A DNA stretch of 64,000 nucleotides from Protopterus annectens (taxonomy: Eukaryota; Chordata; Ceratodontiformes; Protopteridae): NCBI RefSeq assembly GCF_019279795.1, contig NC_056734.1, forward strand, positions 2,961,065 to 3,025,064. The letters are read 5' to 3'. How positions within the stretch are numbered: the stretch's first letter is position 1; every line of letters starts with the position of its first letter. A program made the position numbers and the translations under genes. Positions 56,271 through 64,000 of the stretch are shown here, in pieces. The notes below the pieces were generated by a model, which saw only the letters and a program-made list of their open reading frames with translations, had not been told where the DNA came from and did no database searches.

Positions 56271-56723
56271 GGACGTTGAACATCAGTGGGGTACTCCTCA
56301 AATGATCATTATGGAACAGACAGCTCCACAATTCTGTTCCAGAGTGCCAAGTCCTATGGCTTGGAAAGTGGATGCCATGCTTTTTCTTGGAAGGTGTTTA
56401 TCCTTCCATGTCACAGTTGCAGTATTCTTTACATAAGGGATTCCCTGCCAAGGGTAGCCCAATGTCTGTCTAGTGTACCAAAGCCCTAGGAACTTATAGA
56501 CGTCGTATGTCACACACATGCTCCCCGCTCATGGCATAGGATGCAAAGGTGATGTATGATGTTGCATACCTCAGAACTTCTTTGCTGTTAGTCTGAATGC
56601 CATCGCTGATTGTTGGTCTGAATGCTGCTGCTTCTGTGCTGGTTACCAAGCCAGCACACAAGAAAAGCGCCCCATTGTGGTTTCTTCTAATCTATATTTC
56701 TGTTTTTATTTTGGTGTGTTTAC

Positions 56724-58153
56724 ATGTCATCCAAAAAGGAAACATGTCAGTGTAGGAGGCAGATTCCCCATTAACTTTGTCTTCTGTTTGGGTGCTTCTC
56801 ATGACCACATGCAGTATTCTATCTGTCAAGCGTTTGTCCCTAAGATGCTATGTAGTCACCTCTCCTCCTTATGGATTTACCTGGAGAACCAGTGTCTTAA
56901 ATTGTTTGCACAGGGTGGTGTGGCAGAGTTTCTCATACTGAAGGTCAATCTCCTGCCAAGAAAAAGGCCAAAAAAGTTGGGTCTGATTTGGCTGCCATCC
57001 TGTTTCCCCCAGATGTCTCTATTGAGGCTAGTGAAAGCCTGGAGGATCCTCCGGTTGTTGTATGATTCCTCTGCAGCAACTCTGTTGGATGCTGACATGG
57101 ATATGACTTCTCTCATGTCTTCAGAGGCTTTGCAGACATACTTTTCCGACATTGAGGGGAACCACGGCTGATTATGTCTGAGGAACTCTGGGAGATGCCA
57201 CAAATTCTAGTTTAGGATGAGATTCCTACTATGTAGGTCAAATGTCTGCAAGGGTGTGAACCTTTTATGGTTTTTCAGACAGATATTTCTCAGAAGAATA
57301 AAAAGCACATTTCCCCTGTTAAAGATCCCCAACATAAATGGCAAGATTTTACCTAGTGGTTTTTAATGCTTTAGTGGCGTTAAAGCATCCTCAAGGAGTT
57401 TCTGTACCTGTTCCATTCTGATCCTGTACTCCTCTTAAGAGGCCCCGAGAGCAGAGTCCTCTGAGGATTTGGATTCTGGAGAAATCTTTGGCATATTCTT
57501 AAATCCTGACCCCTTGGATTATGAGTCTGAGGGGGAAGATTGTGTTTGCCCAGACTGTCTCTTAGAAAAGACTCTCTCCTTTGGGGATACTCATATGATG
57601 GAATATTTCAAATGAGACACTTCTCAGATTTCTGAAATTCAAAAGAGGTATTCCTCCAGATGGAGTCTACTAAACTCTCTGCTGTACCCCCAGTCTTGGC
57701 TCCCTGTTAGATACCTTGTCAGTGGCCCTGGTTGTCCCCGATTCTCAACCTCCAGCCTCTGAGAAACCTGACAAATTTTACAAGGTGCCTGATGATTGTA
57801 AGGTTTTGTACAGAAGTCCTTCTGCAGTGTCTGTCTCTTCTGGCAAACCTAAACTTTTGCTATCCACTAAACTACTTTCTTCTGATAAGGCCAATAGAGC
57901 CATGGATCATCTAGGCAAAAAAAGATGTATACTGCTGCCACTCTGGCTTTTAGGGCTATTAATAACCAGACTGATATGACCAGATATGTTTTAGCTTTTC
58001 TTTCTCGAGCTTCAAGCAATTTCTGACTTCCCTGATTCAGAAGGGAGGGTTTCGGCCCTTTCTTTACTGGGTTCTACCTCTCAAGTGGCTTACCACTCTG
58101 TTAAATGTGCTGATGCTTTCTGTGGGGCTGCTGCATTTTGTTCTGTTTTCAGA
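56724..58153 (+). pseudogene. gag: DIRS element 5 Gag, N-terminal and middle parts, broken
   Basis: MSSKKETCQC opens at 56724 and a frameshift leads to FCLGASHDHMQYSICQAFVP, the CLG-x2-H-x4-C-x2-C half of the DIRS Gag zinc-finger-like motif. A middle part (57060-57180) reads DADMDMTSLMSSEALQTYF. The segment at 57716-57979 reads KPDKFYKVPDDCKVLY and LLSSDKANRAMDHLGKK, equivalent to the EWKEPDTVEPIPKRPDR region and the segment that follows. Many stops. Confidence 0.65.
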
Positions 58154-59041
58154 TGATGTCCTTCAAGAATGCAACTGCAGTCATAACATGTGGGTTGTCC
58201 TGCCTCAGGCAGCCCTCGGTCGGCCGGATTCCAAAGTTTCTTGCCTCAGCCGATGTCAGAATTTTGTGGTAAACAAATACCTCAAGGATTTCCACTCACT
58301 GCCTGCTGAAGAACCATGCCGCCGGATCTTCCGTCTGATTCCAGACATTACTCCAGTTATAGACTTTCCTCCGGATAGAAATGCCCGACCATTGCTGTAG
58401 ACAAGGTCACTCCTGCGCCTCCTATGGCCATGTCAGGCAGCCAGCAAAACTAAGCATATTACTTCCAAATCCTTACCTTAGCTATGTCCATGGCTGCTGA
58501 TTTAATTTCCATGATTAGAGGTTCACAGGCCCATCCTGAGAGCCTCCTCCTGAGGTTGAACCCTCTGACCCTTCTCCTTCAGATGAAGACTGGCTCTGTC
58601 CACTCTGATATCCAGACCTATGACCTCCTGAGGATATTTCCTTTGGGAAGTTCTGCACACCATGAGTGGCAGGGTCAGGAATATTCTTATTCTAGGAAGA
58701 AGCCTCAGCACACCTTAGCTATTCATCCTGTACTTGATGTTCTGGATGATTTGTATTCTGATTCTAGTGCTACCCTGATTCTCTGACAGGTATTACAGGG
58801 TCCTAGAAACTCATTCCTATTTATTCAGGGCCCAGGCAGCTATGTGCAAATGCTAAGCTCAATGGAGATAAACACCTAGCTCTGGGATACACAGTCAAAT
58901 AATCTTCTTAGGAACCAAACTACAGAAGACACAGGCCCTGGGTTACATGGCATCCTGCATTCTACTGGTTCCATTAGCAAAACTACACATGAGAAAACCA
59001 CAGATAACACAGACCATGACTACAGCAGTTACAATCCCAGT
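58154..59041 (+). mobile_element. DIRS-type element 7, internally deleted, inserted in element 5 gag
   Basis: The left end (ATGTCCTTCAAGAATGCAAC, TGCAGTCATAACATGTGGG) resembles that of element 4. Next comes gag-like sequence (MAADLISMIRGSQAHPESLL near 58490 and a PPEDISFG block near 58628), then directly the RT thumb (FLGTKLQKTQALGYMASCIL in frame near 58900-58970). The rest of gag and RT is missing. Gag of element 5 resumes at 59042. No right repeat is seen. Confidence 0.55.
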
Positions 59042-59290
59042 TTGTTTTTCTCTTGGCTTTGTCTAAAGTCCTTGCCTGATGATATTAGGGCAAAACTGTT
59101 GGATGCTTCTCTTGATAATAAGAACCTCTTTGGTTCTGCTGCTACTGCTGAGCTTTTTAAGTCCCTCCAGGAGAAAGGCAAGGCCTTGCAGAATCTGAAA
59201 TGTATTTTTGTGTCTCCTATCCCTAAATTCCAAAGGAATTATCCATCCAAATCTGCTTTTGCATGCAGACAGCCTTGCCCTCCTCCTTAA
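59042..59290 (+). pseudogene. gag: DIRS element 5 Gag, C-terminal part
   Basis: AKLLDASLDNKNLFGSAATA, FKSLQEKGKALQNLKCIFVS, PKFQRNYPSKSAF align with the FANAPFDGSALFGKTVRDTL, QSEKDGKTLSAV and PYSRNQKGQKK blocks of element 1. This is the Gag C-terminal domain just before the RT frame. Confidence 0.7.
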
Positions 59291-59775
59291 GGTGAAAAGT
59301 GTTCCAGGCATTTACCCCCTGTTGAGTCTACTCCTATTGTCTACTCTTATTTCTCCTTCTCAGAAGCCTCCTTTTCAAGGCAAACCAGGTTTTGACACCG
59401 CTTCCCCTAGGCCAGGTTCTATTATCCCTTCGTCTTCCCATGTCCCTACCCAGTTCTTTAAGGGTTATTGAAGACTCTTGGCCTTTATCCATCATCCTCT
59501 AGGGATATTTCATGGCATGGAAATCCCTTCCTCCTTTTCTGGACATCCTTCAGCCTCTTCAGGAACAGCTCCCTTTCTTTCCAGAACTGCTTTAGAGCTT
59601 TTTAGCTCAGGGTACCATCCAGATTGTGCCCCCTGCCCAGGAAGGGAAAGGATTGTATTCCAGGATGTTTCTGGTTCCCAAGAAGGAAGGCACCTGAAGA
59701 CCCATTCTGGAGCTTTCTCAGCTCAACACCTTTCTAAAGGTCCCTTTCTTTCAGATGTTGTCCCTTCAAACCCCA

Positions 59776-59955
59776 ATGTTCTTCGTGTTTCACTGTTTCA
59801 ATCATCAACTGTGGGGTTATGCCTGCTGTGGTAGCCCTTGACCGGCTTGAATACCAGAGTCATTGTTTTTCTGCATTTGCTGCTGTCGCTTGCTGGTTGA
59901 CGTCTGGTCGTCAGTGCTATAAAGGAAGGCAACAGACACCATTACATCAGTCTTT
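59776..59955 (+). repeat. DIRS element 4, left inverted terminal repeat
   Basis: Pairs with the right repeat at 63044-63230: CACCTGTGGTAGCCCCCGGC on the right (complement) against ATCAACTGTGGGGTTATGCC then TGTGGTAGCCCTTGACCGGC here. It has a small extra 14-bp piece relative to the right copy. Confidence 0.85.
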
Positions 59956-60084
59956 CTTGTAATGGAGCCCATAGCAGAAGCAGTTGGCAAATGTGCCAGT
60001 CTGTTCCTACCAGAGTTTGAATTGTAGCTGAAAATGTCTAAAGCTAAATACCCCATTGGGGATCCTTTTTTCTTGCACTAACTG

Positions 60085-60640
60085 ATGCCTGGTTAGTTAC
60101 CCTAGATCTAAAAGATGCCTACCTCCACATCCTCATAAGGAAATCCTGCAGGAAATTCCTTCGCTTCAGAGCAGACTCGCACTTTCAGTTCTCTGCGCTA
60201 CCCTTTGGCCTATCTAGTGCTCCCAGGGTATTCACCAAATGCTTTGCCCCGGCCATAGCCTTTTGCAGACAGAAAAATATACAAATTTACCCTTATCTGG
60301 ATGACTGCCTCATTCATGCAGATTGCAAAGAAAAGTTCAAGGGCCTCTTCTTTGTCAAAACCCTCTTAACCTCCTTAAGGTACACCATCAATGAGAAGAA
60401 ATCAAGGCAAACACCCTCCAGGAAGATCATTTTCTTGGGGGCACTGCTGGGCACAGCATCCCAAATGACCTTCCTGTCCTCAGAAAAACAGAGCTTCCTG
60501 CCTCTCTGTTTTACTCATCTGGCTTCCAGAAGTCCCCCTCACTGTGTGCAAGTTCCTGCAAGCCTTGGGGTACATGGCATCTTGCATCCTTCTAATTCCT
60601 CTGGCTAGGCTTCACATGAGAAAAATTTAGTGGTACCTAA
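60085..60640 (+). pseudogene. DIRS element 4 reverse transcriptase, palm and thumb only
   Basis: Read across frames: LVTLDLKDAYLHILIRKSCR, KFLRF, FQFSALPFGLSSAPRVFTKC, IQIYPYLDDCLIHADC (catalytic YLDD near 60293), TINEKKSRQTPSRKIIFLGA, LGYMASCILLIPLARLHMRK. The fingers are absent because of the gag-RT deletion. Stops and frameshifts present. Confidence 0.8.
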
Positions 60641-60769
60641 AGAACCTTTGGTGTCAGCACTCTCAACCTCTAGAGACCTCTCTACTTCTGATCCCCTGCA
60701 TAAGGGCCGAGTTTCTCTGGTGGGCAGGGGCCTTTTCCCAGAACAAAGGTCTTCCCTTCACCCTCTGCC

Positions 60770-61480
60770 TAATTGGACAGACCATTACCACTGACGCCTC
60801 AGACATGGATTGGGGCACTCGCCTAGAAGACAGTTGCACCAAAGGTCTTTGGGATGCCCAGCATCTTCCCGTAGACATCAACCAGAAGGAAATGATTGCA
60901 GTAGAAAAGGCTCCGACATCCTTCAAAGCCCATCTCAAGCCAGGGTTTCTCCTTATCAAAACAGACAACACCACTGTAATGTGGTACATTAACAAACTGG
61001 GAGGGACCCAGTCTTTACCCCTTGTGCAGGCTAGCCATGAACCTCTGGCTGGCAGCTTCTTCCATGGGATTACACCTGATAGCACAATACTTAACAGGGA
61101 TCAGCAACACCCTGGCAGTCCACTTAAGCAGAAACTTACTGGACCCTCACGAATGGCAGCTCCACAGAAAAATCTGTTTACAAATCACTTTGGCGTGGTG
61201 GACTCCTGAGGTGGATCTCTTTGTTTTGCATCCCAACCATCAGCTGAAAAAATTCTGTACCAGGGAGTATCGCCACCTAGTGTGGAAGGTGGATGCCTTG
61301 ACCGTCCCCTGGAACACCCTATTTGTGTATGCATTCCCTCCTCTGCCTCTTATCCCCAGGGTACTGATCAAAATAAGGGAGGAGAGACCAAAGGCCATCC
61401 TCATTGCTCCGGATTGGCCCAGACAACATTGGTGCCCCTTACTGCGCAGCCTCCCAGATAGCTTCCCCTGATCTCAGACC
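60770..61480 (+). pseudogene. DIRS element 4 RNase H and C-terminal domain
   Basis: TITTDASDMDWGTRLEDSCT, INQKEMIAVEKAPTSF, FLLIKTDNTTVMWYINKLGG (60780-61015) give the Asp, Glu and Asp of RNase H. A shift leads to a degraded H-x-P-x-x-N block, and 61022-61471 reads LVWKVDALTVPWNTLFVYAF then KAILIAPDWPRQHWCP, the DIRS C-terminal block. Not functional. Confidence 0.8.
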
Positions 61481-61484
61481 TCTT

Positions 61485-61506
61485 AACTCGGGGGGGGGGG
61501 GGGAGA
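61485..61506. repeat. G homopolymer tract
   Basis: A run of about 16 G at the boundary between RNase H and recombinase sequence of element 4. Its length may be unstable. Confidence 0.8.
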
Positions 61507-61509
61507 CTA

Positions 61510-62524
61510 TCAGCATGGTTAATAAATTTAAAGGCAAACAAGGGACCCGTGTTAAGCAAACGGGTCCTAGACATTATCAGAGAGGCCAGAAGGCCCAGCA
61601 CCAGAAAGTCTGGTGCAGGAAAATGGAAAAGATTTTCCTCCTGGAGCCAGTTCAGAAGGGGCAATACCTCACAACCTTCCATCACTCTCTTATCCTGGAC
61701 TACATAGCGGAGCTACTTAATAGTGGCCTCTCCTTTTCCTCTATTAAAATCCACGCCTCAGCCATTTCAGCTCATTTTGATACAGAACAGCCCTTGTTTC
61801 CCATCCTCTGATTAAGGCCACCCACTCCAGCCTGTGACCTAAATTATGTATTGTAAAAAAACAACTTTACCACCCTATGAACCTGCTGCTTCAGCTGAAC
61901 TAAGGTACCTCATCTGGAAGACTGCTTTTCTCCTAGCAATCACCTCAACCAGAAGGGTTTCAGAATTTCAGGCACTGATTTCCATTGAGCCCTTCATCAT
62001 CTTCCATGCATTCAGGGTCTCCCTGAGGACTAATCCCTCCTTTATGCCCAAGGTGATATCTAATGTAACTTTCAACCAGGCTATACATCTACCCACCTTC
62101 TTTCCTAACCCTCAAAACAAGGGAGAAAGAATTTTGCACTCACTGGATGTGCACAGACAGCTCAGGTACTGTCTGGACCGTACTAAACCCTTCAGGAAAA
62201 CAGACCAACTACTTGTCAGCTTTGCTCCAGAGGCAGAGGGGAAGCCCATCTCTAAACAAACCGTTTCCAAATGGATATCCCACCGTATCTATTTCTGCTA
62301 CAAGTTGTATGGGAACCCCCTCCAAATCTGTTCGAAACAATTCCGCTAGGGCAGCCTCCACGTCCACAGCATTCCTCAGAGGAGTTCCCACCAGGGACAT
62401 CCTGGAAGCTGCCTTCTGGACTTCTGTCCATAACTTTACCAAGCATTACCACCTACCTCTATTTTCTAAGGCTAGGACAGGGTTTGCCTCTGCAGTTCTG
62501 CAGGGCATGCTGACCCATTCCTAG
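61510..62524 (+). pseudogene. DIRS element 4 tyrosine recombinase, frameshifted
   Basis: The N-terminal domain reads FHHSLILDYIAELLNSGLSF and IKIHASAISAHF (to 61811). The catalytic domain (61846-62349) reads AITSTRRVSEFQALISIEPF (first Arg), NQAIHLPTFFPNPQNKGERI, HSLDVHRQLRYCLD. A frameshift near 62340 leads to NNSARAASTSTAFLRG and VHNFTKHYHLPLF (nucleophile Tyr). The H-x2-R box reads N-x2-R: the catalytic His is Asn. Confidence 0.85.
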
Positions 62525-62568
62525 GTCTCTTACTAATCCTGCCACCCCTCTCCTCAGCTTTGGGAATC

Positions 62569-62671
62569 CTCCCACAGGTGATGACTGCAACAGTGAAACA
62601 CGAAGAACATAGTATAGTTGTGTACACTTAGCATAAATGTAGATGTTCAAGTGTATTCACTTTTGCAGTCC
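62569..62671 (+). repeat. DIRS element 4, internal complementary region (ICR)
   Basis: CCCACAGGTGATGACTGCAA to ACGAAGAACAT complements the left end (59776-59820). AGTTGTGTACACTTAGCATA to TTTTGCAGTCCG complements the right end (63195-63252). The donor-like motif reads TTAGC in the complement where the terminus has TTACC. Confidence 0.88.
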
Positions 62672-62763
62672 GTTTCCCACCCTCCTTCCCCCTTATATAT
62701 TCTTTCTTTAGGGAGACATATGTTTCTAACGGTGGCTTTTGGCCACCAGGACCACTTTACTAT

Positions 62764-63024
62764 GGGTGTATCTCATATGAGCGAATCGCACAAATTGTGA
62801 ACGCTCATAATATCGGACGTACTGGACCTCAAAGTGCTTTTTCTGAGATTGCGGTACAGTGAAGAATGGGATATTTGCCCTTTCCTCACTGTAGTGCGAT
62901 CTCAGAGTTGGACTATATATTTAGCGGGGGGCATAGCCCCCCACAATAGGAAGTTCGAGGTCTGGTAAGTTCGATATTATGAGCGTTCGCAATTTGTGCG
63001 ATTCACTCATATGATATAGATCCC
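62764..63024. mobile_element. Palindromic MITE, copy 2 (inside DIRS element 4)
   Basis: 261 bp. The ends are inverted repeats of about 52 bp: GGGTGTATCTCATATGAGCG and GGGATCTATATCATATGAGT (complement of the right end), both continuing AATCGCACAAATTG. The core reads CTCACTGTAGTGCGATCTCA then GAGTTGG and a GGGGGGCATAGCCCCCCAC stem, almost the same as copy 1 at 33410. Flanks TTTACTAT and TTTACTTT give an 8-bp duplication with one mismatch. No coding capacity. Confidence 0.8.
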
Positions 63025-63043
63025 TTTACTTTATTTACTTGGG

Positions 63044-63254
63044 CCTCTGGTTAGGGCAAGAACTGATGTAATGGCATGGCATCGGCTGCCTTCCTTTGTA
63101 GCAGTGATGACCTGATGTCAGCCTGCAAGCAACAGCAGCCGACGCAGAAAAACATTGACTTTGGTATTCGGGCTGGCCGGGGGCTACCACAGGTGATGAC
63201 TGCGCAGTGAATACAGTCTAACAGCTACATTTATGGTAAGTGTACACAACTGTA
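63044..63254 (+). repeat. DIRS element 4, right inverted terminal repeat with extension
   Basis: Starts near TTACTTGGGCCTCTGG, contains GGGGGCTACCACAGGTGATG and ends ATGGTAAGTGTACACAACTG. The outer 50 bp or so pair with the second half of the internal complementary region and not with the left repeat. Confidence 0.85.
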
Positions 63255-64000
63255 CTTTCCCTCTTCTTCCCCAGCCCTTCTTGTTATCCCTGGACCTCAA
63301 GGATGCCTTATCTTCACATCTCCATTTGCCCCCCCCATTTTGAGGAAGTTTTTACATTTCTCTTTTTCTTCCTTGCATTTTCAGTTATCTGCTTTTCTCT
63401 TTGGCCTCTCTACTGCCCAGAGTATATTCACCAAATGCCTTGCTCCTGTCGTTGCCTTTTGCAGGATGAGAGGTGTTCAGGTCTTTCCTTATGTAGATCA
63501 CCTATTCATTCAGGCTTTGTCCTCCAGGGTCCTACTTCAGCACTTCTAGTTTACAATTTGCCTGTAACAAAATCTGGGGTTTACCATAAACTTACAGAAA
63601 TCAGTCCTGGTCCCTTCTGAAGATCATGTTTTTCTATATTGCAGGATCCAGATCATTCCTGTGTGGCATCCCTGCCTCCACCAAGGCTCTCTTTCTCTTA
63701 TCACCTTTTTTTCAGTCTCTTTCCTCTGGCTTCATTCACAGCCAAGGATTTTCTCAGGGTTCTAGGATTAATAGCCTCCACCATTCCCATGCTGTCTGTA
63801 CTCGGTCTCCATATGAGAAAACTACTGTTTGTTCTTGAAGTCTGTGTGGCTTTAACACTGTCATCCACTGGATTTCCTAGTTCTTTTCCTTCCATGTCTC
63901 AAACGTGAGCTTTAGTGATGGATTTGTCAGCAACCCAGGACTTCCTTTTCAAACTCCAATTTAATCTCTGAAACTTTCTGGGTGCCTCTGACAGGGGATG
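63255..64000 (+). pseudogene. DIRS element 5 reverse transcriptase, second half (partial)
   Basis: Continues the RT broken at 59775. Read across frames: FLLSLDLKDA (63275-63305), HISICPP, FQLSAFLFGLSTAQSIFTKC, RGVQVFPYVDHLFIQA (63470-63520), where the catalytic YLDD reads YVDH, then the thumb (SVLVPSEDHVFLYCRIQI near 63600-63655; FLRVLGLIASTIPMLSVLGL near 63750-63810). It runs off the window. Confidence 0.75.

Larger units (their letters stand above)
54794..56393 (+). mobile_element. DIRS-type retroelement, element 6 (truncated)
   Basis: The left end reads ATGTTCTTCCATATCATTGT then TGCAGCATTCTTTAC, similar to the left end of element 5 at 56394 (GTTTATCCTTCCATGTCACA). Gag and most of the RT are missing. 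What remains: RT thumb (SKSQKFVLTPSQDQVFLGCR at 55200-55255), a retroposon at 55340-55650, then RNase H (55845-56080) and a VPSPMAWKVDAM block (56340-56390). It is cut off by the left end of element 5. Confidence 0.65.
59776..63254 (+). mobile_element. DIRS-type retroelement, element 4 (gag-deleted, nested in element 5)
   Basis: About 3,480 bp. Left inverted repeat 59776-59955 pairs with 63044-63230. Internal complementary region 62569-62671. The right end reads TTTATGGTAAGTGTACACAA. A gag-like ATG (MSKAKYP at about 60040) is followed within about 40 bp by the RT palm, so some 2 kb of gag and RT fingers are missing. RNase H and recombinase remain but are broken. A MITE (62764-63024) is inserted before the right repeat. 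The element 5 RT reads through its ends almost codon for codon. Confidence 0.85.
56394..64000 (+). mobile_element. DIRS-type retroelement, element 5 (host of elements 4 and 7, runs off window)
   Basis: Left end about 56394. Gag starts near 56724 and continues to 58153, resumes at 59042-59290 after element 7, then RT begins (LYSRMFLVPKKEGT near 59650-59690, RPILELSQLNTFLKVPFFQ). Element 4 splits the RT at 59776. It resumes at 63255 (FPLLPQPFLLSLDLKDA near 63262-63310) and runs to the window edge. The RNase H, recombinase and right end lie outside. Confidence 0.75.

Noticed and set aside
31130-64000. A fourth NMD3 coding exon
   Set aside because: I looked for the next conserved NMD3 block (a RLVDAGF-like start and following residues) with acceptor and phase 0 and found none; the following intron seems to run past the window.

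Overview
This window is vertebrate nuclear DNA from a species with a large, transposon-rich genome. Three coding exons on the + strand (1130-1173, 5119-5253, 31023-31119) encode the N-terminus of NMD3, the 60S ribosomal subunit export adaptor, with its CxxC zinc-binding pairs. The introns are about 3.9 kb, 25.8 kb and at least 32.9 kb (still open at the right edge). The mix of CR1-, L2- and L1-like LINEs, Penelope, Tc1, tRNA-headed SINEs and DIRS elements, together with the inflated introns, fits a lungfish, another lobe-finned or basal ray-finned fish, or an amphibian. I cannot choose between these from sequence alone.

Layout. 1-5.3 kb: first NMD3 coding exons and an L2-like LINE. 6.1-14 kb: a CR1-like LINE split by an apparently full-length L1/Tx1-like LINE, itself split by a SINE. 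16.3-18.5 kb: an old SINE relic and a Penelope-like element with inverted pseudo-LTRs and a GIY-YIG-like domain. 18.65-20.5 kb: a TA/TG microsatellite, a Tc1-like transposon split by a SINE, and a perfect 25-bp hairpin. 20.9-25.5 kb: a near-complete minus-strand CR1-like LINE whose ORF1 carries an SGNH esterase motif, with three tandem monomers upstream. 26.6-30.6 kb: L1 and CR1 fragments. 31.0 kb: third NMD3 coding exon. 31.7-34.9 kb: L1 3' fragment, a palindromic MITE, a SINE with a conserved vertebrate core, and a CR1 fragment.

34.9-64 kb is an archipelago of DIRS-type tyrosine-recombinase retroelements, all on the + strand. Elements 1 (34886-40837) and 2 (41204-46789) are close relatives. 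Element 3 (48134-54103) is an older, diverged relative. Elements 4-7 (from 54794) are other diverged families in a nested pile: element 7 and element 4 sit in element 5, element 5 abuts element 6, and a second MITE sits in element 4. Elements 1-4 each show the DIRS signature: inverted terminal repeats, an internal complementary region that pairs with the two outer ends, and gag, RT-RNase H and tyrosine-recombinase reading frames. All are broken by frameshifts, stops or deletions. Elements 1, 2 and 3 each sit inside a CR1-like LINE, and element 6 abuts one. No tRNA, rRNA, CRISPR or prokaryotic operon is present.

Most noteworthy: each DIRS internal complementary region co-varies with that element's own termini; the right terminus of four different DIRS families keeps a GGTAAGT-like motif that is also a splice-donor consensus; and two MITEs share a core but carry different palindromic arms, each with an 8-bp target duplication.
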